From Actinomycetota bacterium (GTDB lineage Bacteria; Actinomycetota; Geothermincolia; Fen-727; Anoxymicrobiaceae): a stretch of 53,209 bases of DNA. Location: positions 1 through 53,209 of the forward strand of contig JAHJCO010000013.1 in NCBI GenBank assembly GCA_018831265.1. Direction: 5' to 3'. This document shows, piece by piece, positions 24,025 through 31,385 of this stretch. The position numbers were made by a program, and so were the translations under genes. The notes under the pieces are model-generated. The model saw only the letters and a list, made by a program, of their open reading frames with translations, was not told the origin of the DNA and did no database searches. Positions within the stretch are counted from its first letter, which is position 1; every line of letters starts with the position of its first letter.

Positions 24025-25182
24025 TTGATATCTGACAGGTCGTCCCGCCTCCCTCCGTTCTACGTGATGGAGATACTGGAGAAAGCCCACGAGCTGGAGG
24101 CGCTGGGCTCGCATATCGTCCACCTGGAGGTGGGCGAGCCCGACTTTGACACCCCGGAGGCGGTCAAGGAGGCAGCGCGGGCGGCCCTGGACGAGGGGAT
24201 GACCTCATACACCCACAGCCTGGGGATCCCCCCGCTGCGCGAGGCGATATCGCGCCACTACGGCGAGCGGTACGGGGTGGAGGTCGACCCGGACAACATA
24301 GTCGTGACCAGCGGAACCTCGCCGGCCCTGGCGCTGGTGTTCTCGGTCCTCTTGAACCCCGGCGAGGAGGTCATCCTCTCCGACCCCTGCTACGCATGCT
24401 ACCCCAACATCCTGGAGTTCGTGGGCGGGGTGCCCCGCTACGTGAACACCCGCGAGGAGGATGGCTTCAAGTACAGGCATTCGGACATCGAGGCCACGCT
24501 ATGCGAGGCGGTCAAGGGTGTCATTGTGAACTCCCCTTCCAACCCCACGGGTATCGTGCTCTCGGGCGAGGAGACGGCCGACCTCGTCGACGCTGTCTCG
24601 GGGCGCGCCTTTATCATCAGCGACGAGATCTACCACGGGCTGGTCTACGAAGGCCGGGAGCGTTCACTCCTGGAGTTCACCGACCGCTGCTTCGTCCTGA
24701 ACGGCTTCTCAAAGCTGTACGCTATGACCGGCTGGCGGCTGGGTTATGTGATAAGCCCGCCGAAGTTCACGCGCGCGCTGCAGAAGGCCCAGCAGAACCT
24801 CTACATCTGCGCGAACTCGTTCGTGCAGCAGGCAGGGATCGCCGCGCTCCAGGAGACGGGTGCCGAGACGGCCCGGATGGTCGGCATCTACGACGAGAGG
24901 CGTCGCTATATGCTGGAGCGGGTGCGCCGCATGGGATTCGGCGTGGCGGTGGATCCCACGGGCGCCTTCTACATATTCGCCAACGCCACCGGCTTCACCG
25001 GCGACACGTACGCTTTCTGCCTGGAGGTCCTGTCTGAGGCCCTGGTGGCCATAACACCCGGCATCGACTTCGGGCCCGGCGGGGAGGGGGATATACGCTT
25101 CTCCTATGCGAACTCCATCGAGAACATAGCCGAGGGTATGGACAGGCTCGAGGCGTACCTGGGACGAAAGGGAGGTAAGTGA
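24025..25182 (+). CDS. PLP-dependent aminotransferase, class I/II
   Basis: This 385-aa fold-type I aminotransferase has VEVGEPDF near the N terminus, TSGTSPALALV, VNSPSNPTG, SDEIYHGLVYEG and the PLP-lysine motif NGFSKLYAMTGWRLGY; the distal Arg lies in DIRFSYANS. The family transaminates aspartate, alanine, aromatic or similar amino acids, and the exact pair is not clear. The TTG start at 24025 has GGAGGA 5 nt upstream. It overlaps the next gene (TGATG), so the two are coupled. Confidence 0.9.
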   Translation: MISDRSSRLPPFYVMEILEKAHELEALGSHIVHLEVGEPDFDTPEAVKEAARAALDEGMTSYTHSLGIPPLREAISRHYGERYGVEVDPDNIVVTSGTSPALALVFSVLLNPGEEVILSDPCYACYPNILEFVGGVPRYVNTREEDGFKYRHSDIEATLCEAVKGVIVNSPSNPTGIVLSGEETADLVDAVSGRAFIISDEIYHGLVYEGRERSLLEFTDRCFVLNGFSKLYAMTGWRLGYVISPPKFTRALQKAQQNLYICANSFVQQAGIAALQETGAETARMVGIYDERRRYMLERVRRMGFGVAVDPTGAFYIFANATGFTGDTYAFCLEVLSEALVAITPGIDFGPGGEGDIRFSYANSIENIAEGMDRLEAYLGRKGGK

Positions 25183-25946
25183 TGGCAGGCTACCGGTTCG
25201 TGGACCTGAGCGTCCCCATCGAGGAGTCGGACTCCGAGCCGTTCAAGCCGGTGGTGCAGCACCAGGACCACGAGGCGGGCGCCGCAATCATGGCGGCGAT
25301 ATTCGGGGTGCCGGCCGGGGACCTCCCCGGGGGCCTGGGCTGGGCGAACGACAACCTGACCCTTATCACACACGCGGGGACCCACCTGGACGCTCCCTGG
25401 CACTACGCCCCCACCGCCGGCGGCGAGCGCGCGATCACCATCGACGAGGTGCCCCTGGACTGGTGCTTCTCCGACGGCGTGGTACTGGACATGCGACACA
25501 AGGAGACCGGGGAGCGCATAGAGGTCGAGGACATAGTCTTCGAGCTGGAGCGAATCGACTACCAGGTCAAGCCGATGGACATCGTCCTCATCATGACCGG
25601 TGTGGACAGGCACTGGGGCAGCCCGGACTACATCAACAGGGGGGCGGGCATGACCGCCGCTTCCACCCTCTGGCTCATCGAGAAGGGGGTCCGGGTGATG
25701 GGGATAGACGCCTGGGGGTTCGACCGCCCGTTCGTCAAGATCAGGGAGGAGTACGAGGCCGCCGGCGACGCCTCCATCATCTGGGAAGCGCACTACGCCG
25801 GCATCCGGGAACCGTACTGCCACCTGGAGAAGCTGGCCAACCTGGACCGACTGCCCCCGCACGGCTTCACCGTGTCGTGCTTCCCGGTCAAGATCACCGG
25901 GGCCAGCGCGGCGTGGTGCCGCCCGGTGGGGATCATCGAAGAGTGA
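25182..25946 (+). CDS. cyclase-family / kynurenine formamidase-like hydrolase
   Basis: This 254-aa protein is of the metal-dependent cyclase family (PF04199). It has the diagnostic THAGTHLDAPWHY motif with the His and Asp metal ligands, a VDLSVPIEE opening, and later WGFDRPF and IIWEAHY stretches. Relatives include arylformamidases and isatin hydrolase. The start is taken as ATG 25182 after GGAGG; a GTG one codon upstream is possible. The preceding aminotransferase would suit amino acid or aromatic compound turnover, but the substrate is not determined. Confidence 0.85.
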   Translation: MAGYRFVDLSVPIEESDSEPFKPVVQHQDHEAGAAIMAAIFGVPAGDLPGGLGWANDNLTLITHAGTHLDAPWHYAPTAGGERAITIDEVPLDWCFSDGVVLDMRHKETGERIEVEDIVFELERIDYQVKPMDIVLIMTGVDRHWGSPDYINRGAGMTAASTLWLIEKGVRVMGIDAWGFDRPFVKIREEYEAAGDASIIWEAHYAGIREPYCHLEKLANLDRLPPHGFTVSCFPVKITGASAAWCRPVGIIEE

Positions 25947-25953
25947 GGTGACA

Positions 25954-26595
25954 ATGGAGCTCAAGGAGATCTACGAGAACGTCAAGGAAGTCCTGGACAA
26001 GGAGAACCATGCGCGCGAGGAGGGTCTGGACACCTCCCGCGACGCCATCCAGCACTGCGCGAACTCGATCCGCGCCGCCCACCGGGAGGACCACGAGGAG
26101 GCCGTCCGGCTCCTGGGCCAGGCCGAGTCGAAGCTGCGCCGGGCCCAGTCCGTGCTGGAGCCCTACCCCCGCATCTACTATGCCGGTTTCCTTCAGGACG
26201 CCGAGAAGGAGTACGCCGAGGCGAGCTCGACCCTGGCGCTCATCGAGGGCAGGGACCTGCCGCTGGCCGCCGATCTGGGGGTCGGGACCGCCGCGTACCT
26301 GAACGGCCTGGGGGAGGCCGTGGGAGAGATGCGCCGCCACGTACTGGACCTCATACGCAAGAACGAGCTGGACCGCGGCGAGGAGATCCTGACCGCTATG
26401 GACGACATCTACTACCTCCTGGCCTCCATGGACTACCCCAACGCCATAACGGCGGGCCTCAAGCGCACCAACGACATGGTCCGCGGGGTCCTGGAGCGCA
26501 CCCGCGGCGACCTCACCACCGCCATCCGCCGCCACAGCCTGGAGCAGGCCCTCGCCGACCTGGAAAAGAAGCTGCAAAACGGGGGTCAAACCTGA
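25954..26595 (+). CDS. translin-family protein
   Basis: This all-helical protein of about 213 aa matches the translin/TRAX family of RNA-binding and RNase proteins: EGLDTSRDAIQHCANSIRA near residue 25, a YYAGFLQDAEKEYAEA helix in which EY-x-EA resembles the catalytic glutamates of TRAX, and a GLGEAVGEMRRHVLDLIR helix in the place of the third acidic residue. Family members form octameric nucleases in eukaryotes and archaea; bacterial versions are uncommon and little studied. The start is ATG 25954, 5 nt after GAGG. The last codons and stop codon come from an inverted-repeat element. RNase activity is inference. Confidence 0.75.
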   Translation: MELKEIYENVKEVLDKENHAREEGLDTSRDAIQHCANSIRAAHREDHEEAVRLLGQAESKLRRAQSVLEPYPRIYYAGFLQDAEKEYAEASSTLALIEGRDLPLAADLGVGTAAYLNGLGEAVGEMRRHVLDLIRKNELDRGEEILTAMDDIYYLLASMDYPNAITAGLKRTNDMVRGVLERTRGDLTTAIRRHSLEQALADLEKKLQNGGQT

Positions 26596-26704
26596 AATCT
26601 TGCGTTTCTTGCATTTCTTGCGTTGGGGGTCAAACCTGAAATCTTGCATCTGGCCTGCCGCAAAGGAAAAACGCAAATAATGCAAAATCTCAGGTTTGAC
26701 CCCA
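26581..26704. repeat. repeat cluster GGGGTCAAACCTGAAATCTTG (copy H)
   Basis: The unit starting GGGGGTCAAACCTGA occurs twice in direct orientation (26581-26604 and 26625-26648) and once inverted (26681-26704), separated by short TTGC-rich stretches. It can form a long hairpin. The first copy provides the final codons and TGA of the translin-family gene. Confidence 0.8.
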
Positions 26705-26734
26705 AGGCGGACAGTTCAGACACCCCCACACTGA

Positions 26735-26756
26735 CCCTCCCCCTCGAGGGGGAGGG
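26735..26756. terminator. 22-bp perfect palindrome between convergent genes
   Basis: The 11 bases CCCTCCCCCTC (26735-26745) are repeated as their exact complement in 26746-26756. The site lies between the translin-family gene (+) and the sensor phosphatase gene (-), whose 3' ends face each other. A stable GC hairpin in both directions suggests a bidirectional terminator; no U-tract follows. Confidence 0.5.
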
Positions 26757-26783
26757 AAGAACAGGGCTCGAGCGGGTTGTGGC

Positions 26784-29471
26784 TTACGGGATGTCGCAGA
26801 CCACTACCGTCATGTCGTCGCGGGGCTCGCCGTTGCAGTACTCCAGGACGTTGTTGATGAGCAGGTCGATGAACTCGTCGGGGGGGCGGTCCCTGTTGGC
26901 CGTGACGAAGCGGTTGAGGCGCTTGAGGCCGAACAGCTTCCCCTTGGAGCTGGGCGCGTCGATGACCCCGTCGGTGAACAGGACCAGGCGGTCCCCGGAC
27001 TTGAGCTTCCTGTCGCTGACGTCCAGGTTGGCGCGCGCGAATATCCCCATCAGCGATCTGGCGGACGAGCTCAGCGACTCCACGCGCTCGGCGACCCCGA
27101 TGCACAGGGGCTCCTCGTGCCCGGCGTTCGAGTAGCTCAACGTCATGGTGCCGAGGTCCAGGATCCCGAAGAAGACGGTGACGAAGCTGTCTGAACGGTT
27201 GCCCATGTACAGGCTGCGGTTCACGTGCTCCATCACCTCGATTATCTCCTCGTGCTCGCGCGCCTCCACCCGCAGCGCGCTCATCGCCATGGAGGCGAAC
27301 AGGGCGGCGCCCACCCCCTGCCCCGAGGCGTCTCCGATCACGAGGTAGACCTGGTCCCCGGTGGTCCAGTAGTCGAACCAGTCACCGCCGACGTTACGCG
27401 CCTGCTGCTGCCGCGCGTTGACGGAGAGCCCGTCTATGGTAAGGCTCTCCCGGGGCAGCAGGCTGGTCTGGATGCCGGAGGCGATGTCCATCTCCCTCTG
27501 CATGAGGGCGAACTTCTCGAGCTCCTTCTGCTCGGAGATATCGCGGTAAACGGCCACTACGTTGTCCACCTTGCCGCCGGGGCTGGCGATGGCGGCGAAG
27601 GTGGCCCCCACCGGGATTCGCCGGCCCGAGCGGGTCACCACCTCGTCCTCCGCGTAGGCGACGCTTTCCCCGGCGAACATTCGGTTTATCGGGCATTCGG
27701 GGCCGGGGCACACACCCGGCGCGTTCGCGGAGCCGTACAGGATCTCGTGGCACCCGCGTCCCCGCGCGTCCTCCTGGCTCCAGCCGGTCAGGAACTCGGC
27801 TGCCGGGTTCGTGAGCACCACGCGGTAGTCGCGGTCCACCACCAGCACCGCGTCCGGTGTTGCCTTGAGCACAGCGTCGGACGTCTCCCTCTCGCGGTAA
27901 AGGTTCTCGTTGACCTCGGCGTTCTTGATGGTGAGCTGCTGCTCGAACAGCTTCTCCTGCAGCCGGCGGTTCTGAATGGCGACGGCCGCCTGCCTGGCTA
28001 TGGACTCGGCCAGGGCCTGGTCCTCCTCGGTGAAACCGGTCTCCTCGGTGGTCATCTCCAGGCTCATCAGCCCGATCAGATCGTCCTTGGTCACCAGGGG
28101 CACCTGCAGGTAGGAGCGCACACCCGGTCCCCGGAATATCCTCGACTCGAGACTCAGCTCCTCGCTGACCTGGTTGGCCAGGACCGGCTCGCGAGTGCGC
28201 AGGGCGCGCGCGGTGGCCTCGCCCAGCTCCGTCATGGGGATGTGGAACTGGTTGAGCAGCCACACCTGCAGGGTGCTACGCCCGTATCCCGCCATGAAGG
28301 TGAGGGCCTTGGCCTCGGGCTCGTAGAAGAACAGGGAGCAGCGGTCCACCCCCAGCGCCTGCGCGGTCTTCTCGCAGACGGACTCGAGGAGCTCGTCCAG
28401 GTCGCGTGCCTCGCTGACCGCGGTGGCGACCTCGGTCAGGATGATGGCCTGACGGCGGCGGCGGCGCTCCTCCCGGAAGAGTCTGGCGTTCTTGATCGCG
28501 ACCCCCGCCTGGGGTCCGAAGGTGGTCAGCATGGTGATGTCCAGGTCGGTGTAGGTGCGGGGTGTGGTCTCGTACAGCTCTATCACCCCGATGGGCTCCT
28601 CGTCCACCGTGATCGGTATGGAGAGGGCGGAGCGAATGCGCCGCCCGGCGGCGGGACGCGGCAGGTCGAACCCGGCCAGCTCGTCCTCCCGGGCGAGCAC
28701 GTACTCGTTACGCTTGATGGCGACACCGGAGAGGCTGTTCTCCACCGGTATCTTCTCGCGCTGCACCCAGGAGCGTGCCAGCCCCATGTCGGTCACCGGT
28801 TCCAGGTACTTGCGGCTGGTGTCCAGCAGCATTATCGAGCCCATGCGTGACTGCATCAGGCTCGTGGCGACCTCGAGTATCTGGCGCAGCACTTTCTCCA
28901 GGTCCACCGTGGAGACGATGGCCCGCCCCAGGCTGGAAAGCGCCCTGAACTCCTGCAGCTGCCTCTGGGCTGAGGTCTCCTCCTCGGTCAAGTATGCCTG
29001 GCGGATGTAGTGCCGCACCGCCTTGGAGAACTGGTCCCGCTGGTTGGCCAGCTGCAGCCACGCCCCGGCCGAGTAACCGTCCGGTAGCAGCGCCTCGCCG
29101 ACCTTCTCCCAGACCAGGGTCTCGCCGACGTCGAAGCCGCGGATCACGTCCTCCAGGCGCATGCCCTGGGCGGCCCGCTTGCGGCCGATATCGGTGGCCA
29201 GGCTGCGCAGGAACTTGGCGGGCAGCGCCTCGGCGTCGAAGTAGTCGGTGTAGAGCTGGACGAAGTCCCGGAAGGACTGGCGCACGTCCGCCATTATATC
29301 GGGCGCCAGGGACTCGTAGACGGGGGTTGCCTCCTGCATCACCTTTTCCAGCTCGACCACCAGGGTGTCCTTGTTCTCGTGCAGGTATCTGGCCATGGCA
29401 TGTCGCAGGGCCATGGACTCGCGCGACGGTTTGCTTTCTGTGGTTTCGTGTGAGCCTGCCACATCGTCCAT
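26784..29471 (-). CDS. multidomain SpoIIE/RsbU-type Ser/Thr phosphatase with RsbRD-like, GAF, GAF and PAS domains
   Basis: This 895-aa soluble signalling protein has, in order: a helical N-terminal sensor like RsbRD/PucR N termini (about 20-165), two GAF domains (about 187-345 and 352-510), a PAS domain (about 530-655, PDAVLVVDRDYRVVLTNPA) and a PP2C-like SpoIIE phosphatase (about 670-895). The phosphatase motifs are VGGDWFDY, GDASGQGVGAALF, YSNAGHEEP, LFTDGVIDA and DDMTVVV, including the metal-binding aspartates. Such enzymes usually dephosphorylate anti-anti-sigma proteins. No partner gene lies nearby. No Shine-Dalgarno is seen; a TATAAT 9 nt before the ATG suggests leaderless translation. 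Confidence 0.9.
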   Translation of the reverse strand: MDDVAGSHETTESKPSRESMALRHAMARYLHENKDTLVVELEKVMQEATPVYESLAPDIMADVRQSFRDFVQLYTDYFDAEALPAKFLRSLATDIGRKRAAQGMRLEDVIRGFDVGETLVWEKVGEALLPDGYSAGAWLQLANQRDQFSKAVRHYIRQAYLTEEETSAQRQLQEFRALSSLGRAIVSTVDLEKVLRQILEVATSLMQSRMGSIMLLDTSRKYLEPVTDMGLARSWVQREKIPVENSLSGVAIKRNEYVLAREDELAGFDLPRPAAGRRIRSALSIPITVDEEPIGVIELYETTPRTYTDLDITMLTTFGPQAGVAIKNARLFREERRRRRQAIILTEVATAVSEARDLDELLESVCEKTAQALGVDRCSLFFYEPEAKALTFMAGYGRSTLQVWLLNQFHIPMTELGEATARALRTREPVLANQVSEELSLESRIFRGPGVRSYLQVPLVTKDDLIGLMSLEMTTEETGFTEEDQALAESIARQAAVAIQNRRLQEKLFEQQLTIKNAEVNENLYRERETSDAVLKATPDAVLVVDRDYRVVLTNPAAEFLTGWSQEDARGRGCHEILYGSANAPGVCPGPECPINRMFAGESVAYAEDEVVTRSGRRIPVGATFAAIASPGGKVDNVVAVYRDISEQKELEKFALMQREMDIASGIQTSLLPRESLTIDGLSVNARQQQARNVGGDWFDYWTTGDQVYLVIGDASGQGVGAALFASMAMSALRVEAREHEEIIEVMEHVNRSLYMGNRSDSFVTVFFGILDLGTMTLSYSNAGHEEPLCIGVAERVESLSSSARSLMGIFARANLDVSDRKLKSGDRLVLFTDGVIDAPSSKGKLFGLKRLNRFVTANRDRPPDEFIDLLINNVLEYCNGEPRDDMTVVVCDIP

Positions 29472-29480
29472 ACGGGTCTA

Positions 29481-29486
29481 ATTATA
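29481..29486 (-). promoter_or_regulatory. -10 box for a probable leaderless transcript
   Basis: TATAAT on the minus strand ends 9 nt before the ATG of the sensor phosphatase, so a start 6-7 nt downstream of the box leaves 0-3 nt of leader. No ribosome-binding site is present. No clear -35 box is found. Confidence 0.45.
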
Positions 29487-29587
29487 GTTTATGGAGCGCG
29501 CCTCCTGCCGCAGCCTTCCCCACCGTTGGAAAGCCGGGTGTTTTGGGATATATTGTTTGCCTGGCCGGTAAGGGAAAGAGGTGGCGG

Positions 29588-30010
29588 TTGGGAACGTTCC
29601 TGAACATACTTGGCATCGTCGCGATCGTGCTGGGAACGCTCATCCTGGTGGCGGTGCTGCCCTTCATGGCCCGCGCCCTGAAGAAGCTGAACAAGGGCCT
29701 CTCCGAGCGGGCCCGGGGCGTACGCGGCCAGGTCGACTCGTCCGTCTCCCAGATCGAGGAGGCCCAGGCGCAGATCCAGGCGCTGGCGGCGGGCACCGAG
29801 ATGGCACGCGCCTCCATCGAGTCGGCCATCGCCACCGCGGACAGGGCGGTGAGCTTCCTCCAGTCCGGCACCTTCCAGATAGGGCTGCCGATCGTCCTCT
29901 GGTTCGGGCTGCTGGTGGTGGCGATCCCCAGGGCAATCGTGGGGGTGCGCCGCGCGAGGAACCGCATAGTGCTCGTCCCGCCGCCGTCCTGGGAACAGGA
30001 AGCTGACTGA
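29588..30010 (+). CDS. small membrane protein with central coiled coil, function unknown
   Basis: This protein of about 140 aa has an N-terminal transmembrane helix (LGIVAIVLGTLILVAVL), a basic stretch, an amphipathic helical region with Gln/Glu/Ala heptads (about 35-95) and a second transmembrane helix (IGLPIVLWFGLLVVAI), ending in an Arg-rich tail. Organisation recalls DUF948-like proteins, without a firm match. The TTG start at 29588 has GAGG 6 nt upstream. The longer open frame upstream overlaps the divergent gene and is not coding. It lies 54 bp before the alpha/beta hydrolase gene and may be co-transcribed with it. Confidence 0.6.
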   Translation: MGTFLNILGIVAIVLGTLILVAVLPFMARALKKLNKGLSERARGVRGQVDSSVSQIEEAQAQIQALAAGTEMARASIESAIATADRAVSFLQSGTFQIGLPIVLWFGLLVVAIPRAIVGVRRARNRIVLVPPPSWEQEAD

Positions 30011-30064
30011 GACGCGCGAGGCGATGCTCGAGCTCTACCTGAGACCGACGGAATAGGAGGACAG

Positions 30065-30970
30065 ATGCTGCGCAAGGTCCTCGGCTACGTACACAAGTTC
30101 CTCTCGGCGCTGTTGATGTGGCTGGTCCGCCCGATACTGAACGCGGGCGCGCCTCCGGTGGTCCGCCTGGAGCCGGACATTCGCTACGGGTTCGACTCGG
30201 ACAAGCAGCGCCTGGATGTCGTGGTACCGACGGGTGGCGGTCCCTTCCCGGTGCTCGTCTACGTGCACGGGGGCAGCTTCACCGCGATGGACAAGAAGGA
30301 GTACACGCGGATCGCCAAGGTGTTCGCCAACGCGGGGTTCCTAGTGCTCAACTGCAACTACCGGCTGGCCCCGGGCTGGAAGTACCCGGCCCAGCTCGAG
30401 GACGTCGCGCGCGCGGTGGGCTGGGCGCTGGCGAACGTGCAGGACTTCGGCGGCGACCCCGAACGGATCTTTATGGCCGGCGACTCGGCGGGTGCATACC
30501 TCGTGAGCACCTACGCCACCGTACTGTGTGAGAAGGCGTTGGCCAGGGCCTTCGACATGGAGCACGTGCAGCGCCCGAAGTCACTATCCGGCCTGGTGCT
30601 CATCTACGGTGCCTACGACTGCGAGACGGTGCTTGCCACGGGCTTCCCGCTCATTAGCATGTCCATGAAGAACTTCCTGGGCTGCGAGACGGCCGAGTAC
30701 CGGGAGAGGGCCAAGGCGGCGTCCCCCATCCGGCACATCAAGGAGGGCTACCCCCCGTGCTTCCTGACCGCCGGGGAGAAGGACCACCTCTGCGGCCAGT
30801 CTCTGGACTTCGAGCGCGAGCTGGAGCGGGTCGGCATCCCCCACCGGTCGATGTACTTCCCGGCCTCGGAGTGCCGGGTGATAGTGCACGGCTTCTTCTC
30901 CACCTGGTGGCGCGGCTGCGCGAAGAAGGCCAGCGACGCCGCCATCGCGTTTCTCAAGGAATACGCCTGA
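30065..30970 (+). CDS. alpha/beta hydrolase (HSL/BD-FAE esterase-like)
   Basis: This 301-aa esterase-like protein has the oxyanion-hole motif VHGGSF, the nucleophile elbow GDSAGAY, a late acidic residue in GEKDHLC and a candidate catalytic His in VIVHGFFS, in the order of hormone-sensitive-lipase-like carboxylesterases. An N-terminal hydrophobic stretch (FLSALLMWLVRPIL) may tether it to the membrane. The start is ATG with AGGAGG 4 nt upstream. The substrate is unknown. Confidence 0.85.
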   Translation: MLRKVLGYVHKFLSALLMWLVRPILNAGAPPVVRLEPDIRYGFDSDKQRLDVVVPTGGGPFPVLVYVHGGSFTAMDKKEYTRIAKVFANAGFLVLNCNYRLAPGWKYPAQLEDVARAVGWALANVQDFGGDPERIFMAGDSAGAYLVSTYATVLCEKALARAFDMEHVQRPKSLSGLVLIYGAYDCETVLATGFPLISMSMKNFLGCETAEYRERAKAASPIRHIKEGYPPCFLTAGEKDHLCGQSLDFERELERVGIPHRSMYFPASECRVIVHGFFSTWWRGCAKKASDAAIAFLKEYA

Positions 30971-30980
30971 AAGTGGTGCC

Positions 30981-31093
30981 CTAATAGTGGTGCCAGGCAC
31001 ATTAACCCTGAAGTATTAGCAGTCGATGATGCTATGTCACGTCTTGGATCCGGGACTAATACATTTGGACTAATGTGCCTGGCACCGTATTAG
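30981..31093. repeat. 113-bp inverted-repeat element with GGTGCCAGGCAC ends (copy I)
   Basis: CTAATAGTGGTGCCAGGCAC begins the left end; the right end (31071-31093) is its inverted copy apart from a 1-2 nt change. The core GGTGCCAGGCAC (30989-31000) pairs exactly with 31075-31086. It begins 10 bp past the alpha/beta hydrolase stop codon. The 30971-31385 gap holds no gene: it contains this element, a weaker inverted repeat and the 77-bp element at 31260. Confidence 0.8.
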
Positions 31094-31101
31094 CAAAGAG
31101 G

Positions 31102-31190
31102 AAGGCCAGGCCTTAACTAAACAGGTTTCCCACCCTTGCGATCAGGTGCTCGGCTCAAGTTGCCGTCCTCATCAGTTAGGGACCGGCCTT
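31102..31190. repeat. imperfect inverted repeat
   Basis: AAGGCCAGGCCTTAACTA (31102-31119) and 31173-31190 are inverted copies matching at 14 of 18 positions. It may be an old relative of the neighbouring elements or a terminator. Evidence is weak. Confidence 0.35.
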
Positions 31191-31259
31191 AAAAGCAATT
31201 CTATGCTTTTCACATCAATATTTCCACCGGGGCGCGCTGAGTCCTTCCGAACACAGAGT

Positions 31260-31336
31260 GGCGTCGGACGTTTTCGTTGTGTTATGTCCTTCTCGTGATC
31301 GGAGTGGTCCAACGACAACGGCAAACGTCCGACCCC
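31260..31336. repeat. 77-bp inverted-repeat element (copy C)
   Basis: This is the same unit as 12631-12707 in opposite orientation: equal length, 7 mismatches in 77, ends GGCGTCGGACGTTTT and, inverted, GGGGTCGGACGTTTG. Most mismatches fall in the centre. It sits 49 bp past the stop codon of the PaaK-like gene. Confidence 0.85.
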
Positions 31337-31385
31337 ACGGTCGTAGACGTTTGGTTGCCGGGATTCGAGGATGTGGCAGCTACTG

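Noticed and set aside
23854..24123. 90-codon N-terminal extension of hppA
   Set aside because: It overlaps the start of the divergent aminotransferase and carries no transmembrane or PPase sequence. ATG 23853 has AGGAGG at the right distance.
26581..26704. CRISPR array
   Set aside because: There are only two direct repeats plus one inverted copy, with no regular spacers and no cas genes. It is a hairpin repeat cluster.
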